DNA from: Coenobita brevimanus
Lineage: Eukaryota > Arthropoda > Malacostraca > Decapoda > Coenobitidae
Assembly: GCA_032717465.1 (NCBI GenBank)
Contig: CM064658.1
Coordinates: forward strand, 7,732,501-7,796,500
DNA length: 64,000 nucleotides
Direction: 5' to 3'
Shown here: one piece after another, positions 9,588 through 21,266 of the stretch
How positions within the stretch are numbered: position 1 is the first letter of the stretch
Layout: every line of letters begins with the position of its first letter
Notes under the pieces: model-generated
Told to the model about the DNA's origin: nothing
The model's database searches: none
The model's input: the letters and a program-made list of their open reading frames with translations, nothing else
Translations under genes and position numbers: made by a program

Positions 9588-11748
9588 GCAGTGATACCTC
9601 ATGTTCATAAATTTTATTAGAATATCAAGTGAGGACTAGGAACGTGTTTACTGTACTGGTCATAATTTAGACACAGATCAATAGTATATACTAATATAAT
9701 GAAAAAAAACATTACAGTCCAGTTGCATATAACACACAACTTTTGTCTCTAACACCCATTGCATTATATTTTTTTTGCATAGTACAAATAAAAGAACTTG
9801 AGGAAGTTATTAATTCTCTCATAACGTATATCTCAAAGTCCTCCCTTTTAACCCATCAGTCATTTACATCACCCCCTTTAACCACCCTCCAGTTACTTAA
9901 ATGCTACCAGATATGATTGTTAAATGTCTCAATGCCCACTGTTAAATACTACAGTGCCCATTTTATGCTTGTGACCATATACAGTAAAATGAAAATATTT
10001 CCCTCCCTATACAAGTCTCTGTCCCGAAGTCGCCTGCCTGCCTCCCTATCCCTGCCACAGCACAATTCAGTACTTGTGTTATGCAGCCACTTGCTGGCTA
10101 GCTCATACCACAACAACAGTGTAACAGCTGGTTTTTAGTGCCTAAATCAAATTATGAAATATGATAAACAGATTAATGTGGGCATATTCTGCTCAACTTG
10201 CATCACAGATGGGGTATCTCTCACTTGCTCATTCACAAACTACATTAGTCATGTAGTGTGGAGGGAGGAATCACGTTGTACTGACCAATGGTGGATTTGC
10301 TTGATTTTGCTGATGGAATTCACATTGTTGTATTGATTCATGTACAATAATCACTTTTATATGGTTATGTCAGTCATGAGTTGTGTTTTAGATCATTCGC
10401 ATTGCAAAAATGGCATGTTATATGCAACTGAGACGTATTTTTCAGTTACTTCATGGCATCAGTTGGAGTAGACTGGTTATCTGCCCACATATGAACTGGT
10501 CTCCATTAGTCTGGCTTTGGACCCTTAATCTGAATGGAGATATTGTCAGATTGGCTCATAGTGTTATTATTATTTTACCATTTTGATTGGAGCCTCTGGC
10601 AATTGGATGAGTTGCAAATGCACCTACCAGTTCTCCTGACTTGGGTTGAATCGTACCCAGAGGTGGACATATATGCACACTGTCGAGGTTCCCTTGGTGA
10701 TGTACTTAGACTTTGTCACTTAAAAACATAGCCACTACAATTCATATTTCATATGCACTTCTTGCCATTCACTCCAAAAGTCTTCCACACCTATACCCAC
10801 ACATGAAACACTGAGTGGAGGCAGATCACTTTTTTTGTGACAAAGTGGTGTTCCTCATCCCCACACACCGCTCGTCATTCAGGATGCATAAAACATGGCT
10901 TGAACATGTGCAGTAAAACTGTCCACCAATGCCAGACATGTGCAGCCCAACTATTTCAGTAATTATTATGATTCTATTACTGGTAATTTCCTTTAAAAGC
11001 AGTTTGTTGCTGTGTTGATCAGTTCTGTTATGATCATATGAAATTTGTTTATGCACATACCTTATGTGAAGTTAAGAAGTTTGTTAATAATGGAACAGAA
11101 GGGCGAGTGCTCAGATAGTTTGGTCATATGGAGGGAATGAGCATACAGTAAATACAGTGATGGAATAGTTATATGTGTGAGTGAGTTTGGAGGTGTGAGA
11201 TGACATAGTAAACCAAGAAGAAGGTGGATTATACAGTAATGAATGTGTGAGAAAGTGAGATATGAAAAATGATGAGGCCAGACAAATGGAAAGGAAATGA
11301 GATGGCTGAATGAAGTTTGAATGGAGAGCACATGATTAAGAGTTTGGCACCTCATTTTTTAACTTGATATTTGATGGATTGACTCTTACCTGACACGTGT
11401 ATGTGAAGTGCACCTAAAAAGTACTGTATTGAGAAATACAAGTAAATGGTTAGAGTTGTGAGGTGGAGTCAGGATTTCATTGACTTGAATGACATTTGAA
11501 TGATTGTATGGCTGTTGATAGTTCTCCCATTTTTTTTGTACTTTCTCTTTCTGTGTTTCAGTATCCCACCTCTCGAGTCTTTAAATGGGAAAAGGAATTA
11601 TGATGATTATGATGATGATGGTACATGTCTGAAACTATGATTTTACTGCATTTTTATCTCCTTGAGAAATGGAACTGATATACTGTACATACCATTGAAA
11701 CAGCAGTGCATATACTGTATGGCTTGAAACACTGATTACTGTTTTCAG
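9588..11748 (+). other. LRP2-like intron 1
   Basis: AT-rich intron of 2.2 kb. It contains a decayed RTE-B 3' end (about 11055-11635) and no other gene or repeat that I can name. The acceptor is GTTTTCAG at 11741-11748. Confidence 0.7.
11055..11635 (+). mobile_element. Old RTE-B LINE 3' end
   Basis: The stretch is a diverged copy of the 3' end of RTE-B at 28100-28560. Shared pieces in order are the FGHM/ERM-type coding region, GAGCACATGATTAAGAG, TTTGGCACC followed by a T-run, the TTGACTCT segment, and the GATGATGATG tail near 11615-11633. Indels throughout leave no frame. It is visibly older than the other three RTE-B copies. Confidence 0.65.
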
Positions 11749-11883
11749 GTCTGCACTACTTAGACTCAGTCTATGAGAAGGTGGAGCGTGTGGAACTCCC
11801 TGTTTCTAATGATACCAAGCCTCAGACTTTGCTGGACAATGAGAGCGACCTCAGGTCTCTTAAGATTTACCAGAAGCGGCCAG
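11749..11883 (+). CDS. LRP2: LRP2-like exon 2 (last propeller blade)
   Basis: The exon reads LHYLDSVYEKVERVELPV, SNDTKPQTLL and LRSLKIYQKRP, the closing blade of a YWTD propeller that runs into an EGF-like module. Acceptor TTTTCAG and donor GTGAGA are canonical. Both ends are phase 1, so it joins cleanly to exons 1 and 3. The frame is intact. Confidence 0.85.
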
Positions 11884-12325
11884 GTGAGACAGGTGACTTA
11901 AGTAAGTGCATTTTACTTCTTACCCACACCATGCATCGCTCAAATCAAACATTGAATAATGTACATGTATGTCTTAGTGCATGATGGTAGGCTGCTTTTA
12001 TGCAAGTTTATACATGTATTCTATGTATTGTGACATTTGATACTTGATCTTAATTTATTTTTAATGAAGCAGTACTGTTCCTCAGATGTATTTTTTTACA
12101 CACTATTTTTTTCAAATAGTATTTCAGTATTCTGAAAACCAAATATTGAGCCAGAACTAATAGAAATGTGCAAAAGATACCTTTGTGTGTGTCGGTAGCT
12201 TGCATCACTGCTTGAAACATCACTTTATAAGATGCATACAGAAAAGAGTCAGGCAGTGCTTTTTTAGACAAGTAAATGAAAACTGTATAACTTTTATGGA
12301 GACTAGTAATTGAAATTGGCATTAA

Positions 12326-13191
12326 CCCTATCATGTTTCAGCCCCGTTCGGATTACATCTGTCTTAGAGTCAGCCACTATCCCGCCATGATATTTTCTTT
12401 TACTGGTCTGTGTAAATACACTTTTCATGACAGAATGCTGGTTTTGGTGTCATTTTATAGTTGAGTAGTTGTACTTTATCACAGTATGTTCAAAAAAGGA
12501 AAACAAAGAAAATAAAAAGTCAAAATGATGAGTTGAAGTTAGGTGAAAAACAAAACCTTCATACCCTGCCGTAGAAAAATATTTGCCAAGAATAGAGTAA
12601 TAAAGATATAAAAATCTGGTTTGAACCATGCAAAACTGCGATAAATTACCTTTACAATGACATCTACTTTATGGCAATTTATGCACGTTATTGTGCAATA
12701 AAGTAAAAGAAAAAAGATGCATAATTTTGTATGATTCTCGGCTGCATATTCACTAAGCAGTTCTTTTTTTGATTGGTATGTGTAAATATACTTTTCATGA
12801 TAGAATGTTGGTTTTGGTGTCATATTAAAGCTGAATAGTTGTACTTTATCATGGTATGTTCAGAAGTGGAAAAGAAAGAAAATAAAAAGTCAAAATGATA
12901 AGTTGAAGTTAGGCAAAAACTAATATTTTATACCTTGCCATAGAAAACTATTCCCCAAGAATAAAGAAATAAAGAGGCAAAGCCACGAGTCATACCAGCT
13001 GCATAGTACCTGCCATGCATAGAGCAAGCATTCCGTGATGCCATGCTCGAGTCTCTCTGTTATGACACTTAAACGCAATTTATGGTGAATATTTTTCAAA
13101 AGCATCTTAAAATGACACATAAACACGTCATCAGAATCTCTGAGGTTGGATTTAAAACCATGCAAAAATGTGTCATTGGAATCTCATAGGG
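12326..13191. mobile_element. TTAA-flanked MITE (piggyBac-like)
   Basis: An 866-bp non-coding element lies between TTAA at 12322-12325 and TTAA at 13192-13195. Its ends are CCCTAT and ATAGGG, as expected of piggyBac-type termini. Inside are two diverged direct repeats of about 205 bp (from 12401 and 12773, period about 372). It lies in LRP2 intron 2 and encodes nothing recognisable. Confidence 0.6.
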
Positions 13192-13195
13192 TTAA

Positions 13196-13768
13196 TACCT
13201 GGAGTAGTTAGCATTACCAATTACTGTATCTACATTTTTTCCACATCCAGTTTCCCTCTGAACTTCACTTTTTTTTCTCCGTATTAATATACTATCTTTC
13301 TTTTCAATTTCTTTCTTTCATCCATCCCAGCTGCGTATTCCTTATCTTGGTTACTGCTGCAGTATGTTTTCTTAGTTCATTACCATGTTCATTCTTATTA
13401 GCAAACATCCATTCAACACCACAAAGCACTTGTAGTTTTCCAACTAGATACTGCTTGTACAGAATACAGTATATTGTATAAATTCTTCAAATCCTTTGTA
13501 TTCAGTTAATTGACCTTAACACCTTTTCCATGTATAACTCATAATCATACCTGTTTATCAGCACTGTACTGTACTTCTCAATATTCCCCCTTATTTTTTC
13601 ATTCTTAGTACAGTAATTCTATCACCTTATTCTTCATTATCCTTCTCAATATTGCCTATACTGTATTATAGCAACATGATCAGACATTCTTAATCACTGT
13701 CATTTTTCAGTACAGTATTTATACAGCTAATACACTTCGAGATTCTTAGTCAACTAAGAGGTTAAAAT

Positions 13769-13799
<31 letters not shown>

Positions 13800-14440
13800 G
13801 AATCATCAGAGCAAATTTTTTACAAGAATCATCTACAGATGCACAGACCTTATTATAATGCCAATTTCTGTTATATTGTTTACAGTACAATAATTAGGCT
13901 TTAGACATTTTTTCAATGACCTATGTGAAAATGCACCAGACTCCTTAAAGTAACTTTATGATCACTGTACCTAGTTCTGGCTTTCTGGATTTTTGTTTAT
14001 CTTTCATTCCAACAGTGCTTGATTTGGGAAGTGACATGCTTTGTATTAATAGCTTAAATTTCATGCACTTGTGCCAAAGGGGGATGTTTCCAAGGAATGG
14101 TAATGACAAACTGGTCTACAAGTCATTCCAAACTTAAACACAGTTCCTCATGTACCACCCACTCAGCCTTATTCATGATGAGTGGTGATGGACGTTAGTA
14201 AGGGAAAAAGCCTTGTATCTAAAGATCGTAGTTATAATTTTGTCATACTCTGGGTGAAAAGATACAACTCACAGTTTTCTGTCACTCTTTGTTGGAAGCA
14301 TTATGGCCAATTCAGGCCCACACCCCTCCTTTAGCACTGCTTGTGATGTTCAAATTATGAAGGGACTATGTGACATTACTTAACTGGTAAACTTAAATGT
14401 TTTGACCTGACATTGAAATTAAATATGGAATAGATATGTT
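13196..14440. other. Intronic stretch without recognised genes
   Basis: AT-rich intron sequence. The only clear feature is a run of 28 T at 13772-13799. I see no coding segment or named repeat. Confidence 0.6.
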
Positions 14441-14448
14441 GGTGTGCA

Positions 14449-14900
14449 CAGTCACACCCTGCTATGCAGTGGGATTACATCAAGTGAAAACTCATCGCAT
14501 GACAATTTATTGTATACCAAGGTTGATATAACATGGGTTCAGTGGGAATAAGGACATGGGCCAAGGATCACTAAAAAAAAAAAAAAAAAAAAAAAAAAAT
14601 ACTCTTCAACTTGGCCTTAGTGTTCTCAGTAGCACCACGCTTTCCACTACGGGTAGCATCTTTGCCAGACATGATTTCCATGCCACAAGTTTCAGTGTTT
14701 CACACACAGAAGTTATCACTGCACTTAATATCACACACTGCACCATTCATTGTGCACTTGCATCATTGTTTGGTGATGGTAATGGTGTTTCAGTGGCCTT
14801 GAATGCACAAAACAGAGTGAAACGGCGATGATCACAGCGAGTGTAAACACAGGGCGACCATCTTGGCTCAAAGTCTGACTGTCAGCTTGCATGGGAGGCA
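14449..14900 (-). mobile_element. Possible decayed Tigger-type remnant
   Basis: On the - strand at about 14605-14680 the sequence reads MSGKDATRSGKRGATENTKA, resembling the basic N-terminus of pogo/Tigger transposases. An A-run at 14572-14600 follows it. A CAGTCACACCC start at about 14449 could be a terminal repeat, but I could not find its partner with confidence. Confidence 0.3.
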
Positions 14901-15518
14901 CTGTGTATGCAAGGGATCATCATGTACAGCCACCACAATTATTTTATAAGCAAATTTTGCCATCATTATTGCAGAAATCAGTACAATTATTAGTTCTCAT
15001 TTTATCAGTTTATTGCATATGGTATCAAACCAACATAGTGTACATTGAGGCCTGACTTTACTTATCAGATAGATGCAGGTGATGTGCCTGAAAGTGTTAA
15101 AGAAATCGTCAGTACTCATGCTTGGTGACCAAACAGTTGTGCTTTAGGATAAGAAAGGAAAATTAGAAACTTGGAACAGATTATGGAAGAATATATAATC
15201 CCTATCATCTGTTAGAATGTAATGATATAGTGATGGCCTTCAGGGGAAAGGTTAGCTGCTGTTGCATTAGTGAGCATATGAGAAGAAATATGAGAGATAT
15301 ATTACAAGTTAGACAGCAAGGTACGGTTATGGAGTATACGCAAGGAGAAAGAGTTTTACAGTTGCCTTTGTGCTGATGCATAGAGAAATATTTGTGATGT
15401 TTACTTAGCTGCAGCCTAAGGAGCTGCATGTGGTTGCACCATTCTTTCAACATACAGGCACTGCACTATTCACTGGATATTAGCCTTTACTTCTGATTTT
15501 TATGGTTGGTGGGAATGC
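14901..15518. other. Intronic stretch without recognised genes
   Basis: Ordinary AT-rich intron sequence with no repeat or coding signal that I can support. Confidence 0.6.
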
Positions 15519-15957
15519 TTTCCATCCACTCACCCAATGTAGTGCTGCTTTTGGGTGCCTGCCCTTTCCTCTCCTCCTTCCTTTTTCCATCCTTCCTCTT
15601 CTGTCTTTCTTTCTCTCATTCTTTCCTCATCCTTCTGATTATGGGTGATTCAACACTGAGTGACAAGCCAAATGGTGTCCTGGACACCAGGAAACCATGT
15701 ACTATGCTGGGTGGTAACCACATAACCAAATTATGGCACCTGGTGGTTTAGTGAGCATTTAAGATGCTCCAATCGGATTACACCTGTGCAGGTTTCTATC
15801 CAGGAGGTGTTTGGGAATTATTGCTCATGTAATGTCACTCAGGGATGAGTGAGACAGGTCACTCTCATCTTAAATGTGAGGACCATTTTGCCTAGCCCCA
15901 GGCTCCTGCACTTCACATGGGGCAACACTGGATTAGATGATGGATAGATGGATGGAC
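15519..15957 (+). repeat. SINE-like repeat unit with (GATG)n tail
   Basis: The unit starts CCATCCACTCACCCAATGTAG and ends in GATGATGGATAGATGGATGG. It recurs in both arms of the palindrome at 19896-21171. Its second half (from about 15738) has pol III-like boxes: TGGTGGTTTAGTGAG resembles box A and GGTTTCTATCC resembles box B, about 45 bases apart. That suggests a tRNA-derived SINE, but the resemblance is weak. Confidence 0.5.
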
Positions 15958-16182
15958 TTCTGATGTTTCAATTATACCACAGCAAACTTACACTGAACAT
16001 AGGGTTAAGAAACATCCTTGTAACACCCTACATTTTTGCAACTGTTGTTGACATATAGTTGTTTGATGATCCCGTTTATTATCTGATGTTTGGTTATAAA
16101 TGTCTTTTACTTAAATGTTTGAAAGTTAGGAAACATTTTTATGGGGAGATAATCAGCCACGTTGACTAAAAGACCTAAATAC

Positions 16183-16183
<1 letters not shown>

Positions 16184-16259
<76 letters not shown>

Positions 16260-16351
16260 TATTATTATATTATTATCAGTAGTAGTAGTAGTAGTACTAG
16301 TACTGCTACTACTACTGCTGCTGCTACTGCTACTATTATTAGTACTACAAC
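16184..16351. repeat. (TTA)n / (TAG)n / (CTG)n trinucleotide microsatellite
   Basis: About 165 bp of TTA units give way to AGT, then CTA/CTG units. An apparent long Tyr/Leu-rich frame across it is an artefact of the repeat. Confidence 0.9.
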
Positions 16352-17053
16352 TATTATGTGAACAAGGGCATGGACATGGACCAATCATTTCCTTGCTTAC
16401 AGCCCAGGAGTCCTTGTTTCCATGGTGCACCAACAAAGAAATAACTACGTATTTGCCATCTCTTGGCACTTGGCACCTGACCTTTAATGTCCATCTTATT
16501 CCAGATGTGAAGCAGGTGGATATGAATACTTTATTTTACCTACTTCCTCCCTCACCTTTATCATTCTTTTTCTCTGTTTGCCCTCCACTTTTCCTATTTC
16601 TCCCATCTTTCATGTCACTTTCATTACTCTTCATTCCACTTCAGGTGGCTGCACACTGAGTGACAAGCCTAATGGTTCCTTGTAACCCAGGAAACCATTT
16701 CCACTGCAGGTGGTAACCATATAGCCAAATACCCTAACAGTATGATGTGGAGTCTGCTATGGTGCTCTTGTTAACCCGGTGTAGAGATGCAAGTGCATCA
16801 TCCACCCAGGAACCAAATCTCCACACTTTCCCTGTGCCTTGCTGTGGCAAGGAGCTGTCTACCACAATGGAGCATCAATCCTATGCATAGGATGGCCCTG
16901 CAGAGGCAGTTGCCTGCCTTGGTTGATGGATCTGCTCAAGCAGGGGCTGAACAACAAAAACACAGTACATTACATATATTTAAAGTTTGTTAATTAGTTA
17001 GCAAAAACTTTTCAAATGCATTCACTGCTAAATTTATCTGATCATCTTTCCAG
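16352..17053. other. End of LRP2-like intron 2
   Basis: About 16649-16725 is a diverged piece of the same SINE-like unit as 15519-15957 (ACTGAGTGACAAGCC and GGAAACCATT blocks). The rest is unassigned. The acceptor CTTTCCAG ends at 17053. Confidence 0.5.
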
Positions 17054-17278
17054 TTATAAACTCAAATCCTTGCATGGTTGGCAATGGTGGATGTGCACAT
17101 ATCTGTATACCAAAGAGAAGTAAGCAATGAGCCTGCCGTTGTACTACTGGCTACAAGGCAGATGGGGAGAAGGCCTGCAAACCTTATGATAAGTTTGCTA
17201 TCGTGTTGTAGCTGGAAATAATGCGAGGGTATAGCCTGGATGGAGCAGGAGAGGCCATGACGCCTGTAGCTGGCTCTG
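17054..17278 (+). CDS. LRP2: LRP2-like exon 3 (EGF-like module and propeller start), two in-frame stops
   Basis: Joined in phase 1, the exon reads VINSNPCMVGNGGCAHIC, then ACRCTTGYKADGEKAC, six cysteines in EGF-like spacing. It continues as KPYDKFAIVL and LEIMRGYSL, EAMTPVAGSG, the first strands of a propeller. TGA at 17128-17130 lies just before the fourth cysteine, and TAG at 17209-17211 falls in the first propeller strand. Both are in the only frame that gives the cysteine pattern and the correct splice phases. Donor GTGAGG at 17279. Confidence 0.85.
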
Positions 17279-17573
17279 GTGAGGTCCTAAGTACAGTCTA
17301 ACTCTTAGATGATTCATATAATTGACTGATGAATTTTGATAACATATCATACTTGATGGGTTGCTTATATTTTTCTTCATTGTTTTCAGTATGGTACCTT
17401 TAGAGATATATATTACTATTATGAGTGTTGAATTTTTAATCTCTGTGAATACTGACATTTGTGTTGTGTGTGAACAATAGCTTCCCAAGATTAAATGAAA
17501 TCACAGAAAAGAAACTGCGATATTGTATTAGTATAATTTCATGCATTAATGATTGACATCATCACTGTTACAG
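17279..17573 (+). other. LRP2-like intron 3
   Basis: A short AT-rich intron of 295 bp between GTGAGG and GTTACAG. Nothing else is seen in it. Confidence 0.75.
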
Positions 17574-17888
17574 GCCATAACATCCTGCATGTGGATTACC
17601 ACTACTCCAAGAAGTATATTTACTGGATTGAGTTCAAGGTGGCTTTAATGGTGTCTATCGTCCAAGACCCAATGGCTCTGACCGTGAGGGAGTTGTAACT
17701 GAGGGAATTGGTTCTAATGGTATTCGTGGCATTGCCATTGACTGGATAGCAAATAACATGTACTTCACAAATGTGTTTCCCCAGGAGACTTTTGTGGAAG
17801 TCTCATGGTTGGATGGGACTAACAGAATGGTGCTCAAGAGTTTGACCAAGGATTCACCAAGGGAGCTTGCAGTTAATCCAATCAAAAA
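17574..17888 (+). CDS. LRP2: LRP2-like exon 4 (propeller blades), 1-nt deletion
   Basis: The exon starts [21 protein letters not shown] in the frame set by exon 3. At about 17636-17638 one base is missing. Coding then continues in the next frame as [34 protein letters not shown] and [14 protein letters not shown] to AVNPIKK, which is the frame that joins exon 5. The donor is the weaker GTATCA at 17889, supported because it restores [10 protein letters not shown] across the junction. Confidence 0.85.
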
Positions 17889-18296
17889 GTATCAGTATTT
17901 TATAAAGAGTGGATATAGTACTCAGAGCCTGGACTTACCATCTTTGTGAAAGCTAAAACCCCTTTGCAAATATAATATCATAGAGAAGAGTGGTAAAGTT
18001 ATACTTGTCCAGTAATTGCTTTGTATGTAGTCGATTTTCACTGTTAAAACTCTGTTTCTTGCTACTGTTGTAGGTAAGATGCAATTACTATGTTGTTTGC
18101 CTGTGATGCAGATGCCCCGGAACTGAAGGCTTGAATGATGAGTGAATTGATATGAGGCCTATTTCACAGAGTACTCTATTTATAATTCTCATCCCGTAAT
18201 TGCATTTCAGGATCCTGCCCATCCCATTTCATAGTGGGAAGTAGGATTCGGATGATGATGATGAATTATTTATAGCGGTCTACCTCAGTACATTAT

Positions 18297-18334
<38 letters not shown>

Positions 18335-18540
18335 GGGTGTGACCCAGTATGTCCTGACTTTTTTCATACAACTGGTACTGTAAATTGGAAGAAACTGGCA
18401 AGTCAGCTTCATAGACAGCAACTGATCTATAATTTGCAATCTTTTCTAATTTACTGAGGTCTTAATAGCAAGAAAGAACATCAAAGGGTAACATATAAAA
18501 AAGATTTACTGCATTTTACTGTTTTATCAACTTCCCCTAG
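17889..18540 (+). other. LRP2-like intron 4
   Basis: A 652-bp AT-rich intron with a (TA)n run at 18300-18331 and a GATGATGATGA run at 18252-18263. The acceptor is CCCCTAG at 18534-18540. Confidence 0.75.
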
Positions 18541-18715
18541 ATACCTGTACTGGCTTGACTATGGACAGTTCCCTATGATTGGCTACTCTTACCTTAATGG
18601 CAGCAATTGGAAGCCTATAGTGACCTCCAGAATCAGCAACCCACGTGATCTAACTATTGACATGTTTACGCATGATGTATATTGGGTTGACTCTGCACTG
18701 GATGCTATCAGTAAG
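18541..18715 (+). CDS. LRP2: LRP2-like exon 5 (propeller blades)
   Basis: The exon reads [37 protein letters not shown] and [19 protein letters not shown] and YWVD are YWTD-type motifs. It enters in phase 2 and leaves in phase 0 at the strong donor GTAAGT (18716). No lesion is visible. Confidence 0.9.
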
Positions 18716-18800
18716 GTAAGTACCGTACCCATTGGCTGTTGTCTTTCCTCTCTCGCTTGAAAGTGTGTACCCTACTTAGCATTCTACTCATATTCAAATA

Positions 18801-19701
18801 TTGTTTATCAATCTGTATATGGATGGGGTGTAAAAAAGATACAAGGTAGGGCAGTGGATGTTGGGGTGGCCCTAATGAGAGAGGGGAGTGTGTGTGGAAA
18901 CTTCCTATACTGTTGTTTGCAGATGACTCTGTGCTAAGTGAAGACAAAGGGGAGCTGCAAGGCTTGGTGAATGAGTTTGGGAGAATGTGTAAGAAACAGA
19001 ATCTAAAGGTGAACGTAGGGAAGAGTAAAGTTATGGTCTTTGAGAGAGGTGAAATCAGTGAATGCACAGTGAGGTTCGATGAGGAGGAAATGGAAAATAT
19101 GAGCACATTTAAGTACTTGGGTAGTGTGATGAGTAAGGATGGAAATTTAGAAGGTGAAATGCTTGAAAGGTTACAACAAGGAAGAAAGGTTGCTGGTTCT
19201 TTGAAGGCAGTGATAAGAAACAGGGAAGTGAGCATGGAAGCGAAAAAGTTACTGCATGATAGTATTGTGATACCAACTTTAATGTATGGAAGTGAAGCTT
19301 GGAGCTTGTTGGAGGGACACAGGTCAAGAGTGAGAGCAGTGGAAAAGAGTTATTTCAGAGGAGCTTGTGGATTCACATGGAGAGACTGATAAATGAGGAA
19401 GTGAAGGGGTGTTGTAGTGTGGACATGGATGTGATAGGAAGCATTAGGAGAAACACACTGAGATGTTCTGGCCATGTGGAAAGGATGGAGAGCGAGCAAC
19501 TGACAAGGAGAGTATATGTGAGTAAGATGGAGGGGGGGAGAGGGAGGGGGAGTCCAAGGTTGAGATGGAGGGATGGAGTGGAGAGAGCGGGGTGTGAGCT
19601 GGGAGCAGGGCAGTGAAATGGCGGGGGACAGGGTGACATAGAGGCGATTTGTCTGTGGCCAGCTCTTACGAGATTAAGTCATCTGGCAGTAGATAGATAT
19701 A
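18801..19701 (+). mobile_element. RTE-A LINE copy 3, in LRP2 intron 5
   Basis: A 5'-truncated RTE-A on the + strand begins in the RT palm (VYQSVYGWGV equivalent) just 85 bp after the LRP2 donor. The catalytic box is altered: the FADDTVLLSED of relatives reads FADDSVLSED with one residue lost. The thumb and SMEAKKLLHDS regions follow. A frame change near 19390 precedes the FGHVERM-type block (CSGHVERMESEQL). The end is a short GATAGATA tail at 19690-19701. GTTTATC on both sides may be the target duplication. Confidence 0.85.
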
Positions 19702-19895
19702 GTTTATCTTGTTACCATCATTTGCTTTTATGAGCATACAAGACTTAAGTGTAATAACCCAAATGAAACATGACAAGTTAACCAAGTCAGAAGGGAGAAT
19801 TAGATCATGACCCTGTAGGATTTCAGTCCACTACACGGCCAATGAACCAAGAAGAGTACTCCACTTGACTCCCAGGTTAATTGGACATGTATATT

Positions 19896-21171
19896 GCTCA
19901 TGGCAAGAGATAGCATGAGTTCATCACTACCGTATCATCACACACTTATGCTTAATAACCATCTGACATTTATTCCTGATTGTCTTCTGGCCAACAAAAT
20001 ATCTCCTGTATTCATCGATTCCCAATAGGTATTCATGCTGATATACCATCCATCCATCCATCCATCATCCAATCCTACATTGCACCAAGAGGAGCGTAGG
20101 AGCCCCGGGCTAGGCAGTTGGTCTCGACATTTACGATGAGAGTGACCAGCCTCACTCATCCCTGGGTGGCATTACATGAGCAGTCAACCCCAACCACCCC
20201 TTGGATATAAACTCTCACGCGTTATCCGACTGGAGCTCAGTAATACCCACTAAAACAGGTGCCAAAATTTGGCTATATGGTTACCACCCATTATAGTAAA
20301 TGGTTTCCTGGTGTACAGGAAACCATTTGGCTTTGTCATTCAGTGTAGAAGTCACTCACAGGCAGAAGGAAAAGGAAAGAATGAAGGAAGGAAAGACAGA
20401 AGAGGGGAGGTAAAGTCATCTGCAGGCAGAGGACAAGGAAAGAATGAAGGATAGAAAGACAGAAGAGGATGGAAGGAAAGAATGATGGAAGAGAGGAAAG
20501 GGCCGACACCCGAGAGCAGCAATACCATCCACTCACTTGATGTATTGCTGCTCATGGGTGTCTGCCCTTTCCTCTCTTCCATCCTTCTTTCCTTCCATCC
20601 TCTTCTGTCTTTCTAGCCTTCATTCTTTCCTTGTCTTTCTGCCTACAGGTGACTTTACACTCCCTCTTCTGTCTTTTTTTCCTTCATTCTTTCCTTTTCC
20701 TTCTGCCTGTGGATGACTCTACATTGAGTGACAAGCCAAATGGTTTCCTGTACACCAGGAAACCATTTACTATGCTGGATGGTAACTATATAACCAAATT
20801 TTGGCACCTGGTGGTTTAGTGAGTAATTATTGCGCTCCAGTCGGATTGAGCCAGTGAAGGTTTATATCCAAGGGGTGGCTGGGTTTGAATGCTCATGGAA
20901 TGCCATTCAGGGATGAGGGAGGCTGGTTACTCTCATCTTAAATGTCGAGACCAACTGCCTAGCCCCAGGCTCCTACACTCCTCTTGGGGAAATGTAGGAT
21001 TGGATGATGGATGGATGGTATATCAGCATGAATACCTATTAGGAATCGATGAATACAGTAGATATTTTGTTGGCCAGAAGACAATCAGGAAAAAATGTCA
21101 GATGGTTATTAAGCATGAGTTGTGTGTGATGATATGGTAGTGAAGAACTCATGCTATCTCTTGCCATGAGC
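19896..21171. repeat. 1.28-kb imperfect palindrome
   Basis: The left arm (19896 to about 20523) is the reverse complement of the right arm (about 20541-21171), with roughly 15 unpaired bases at the centre. Outer ends are GCTCATGGCAAGAG and CTCTTGCCATGAGC. Each arm holds one SINE-like unit with a GATGG tail plus about 150 bp beyond that tail. Small substitutions and indels between arms show that the structure is not a fresh hairpin artefact of sequencing. It lies in LRP2 intron 5. Confidence 0.85.
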
Positions 21172-21266
21172 TGTTCCTGTACAGAAAAATTTACCATACT
21201 GTCTTATCATTAGTATTGATTATGGTGCACCAGTAGCTACTGGTAGTTCGTTTCATTATTTTTAAA

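Noticed and set aside
16162..16659. A 165-codon frame rich in Tyr and Leu
   Set aside because: Most of it is the TTA/CTG trinucleotide repeat and the rest matches no known protein.
17117..17130. Use of the GTAAGC at 17120 as a splice donor to avoid the TGA in LRP2 exon 3
   Set aside because: The EGF cysteine pattern continues without interruption across the stop in the same exon, and no acceptor follows in a suitable place.
19896..21171. Palindrome as a sequencing hairpin artefact
   Set aside because: The arms differ by scattered substitutions and indels, which a fold-back read would not produce.
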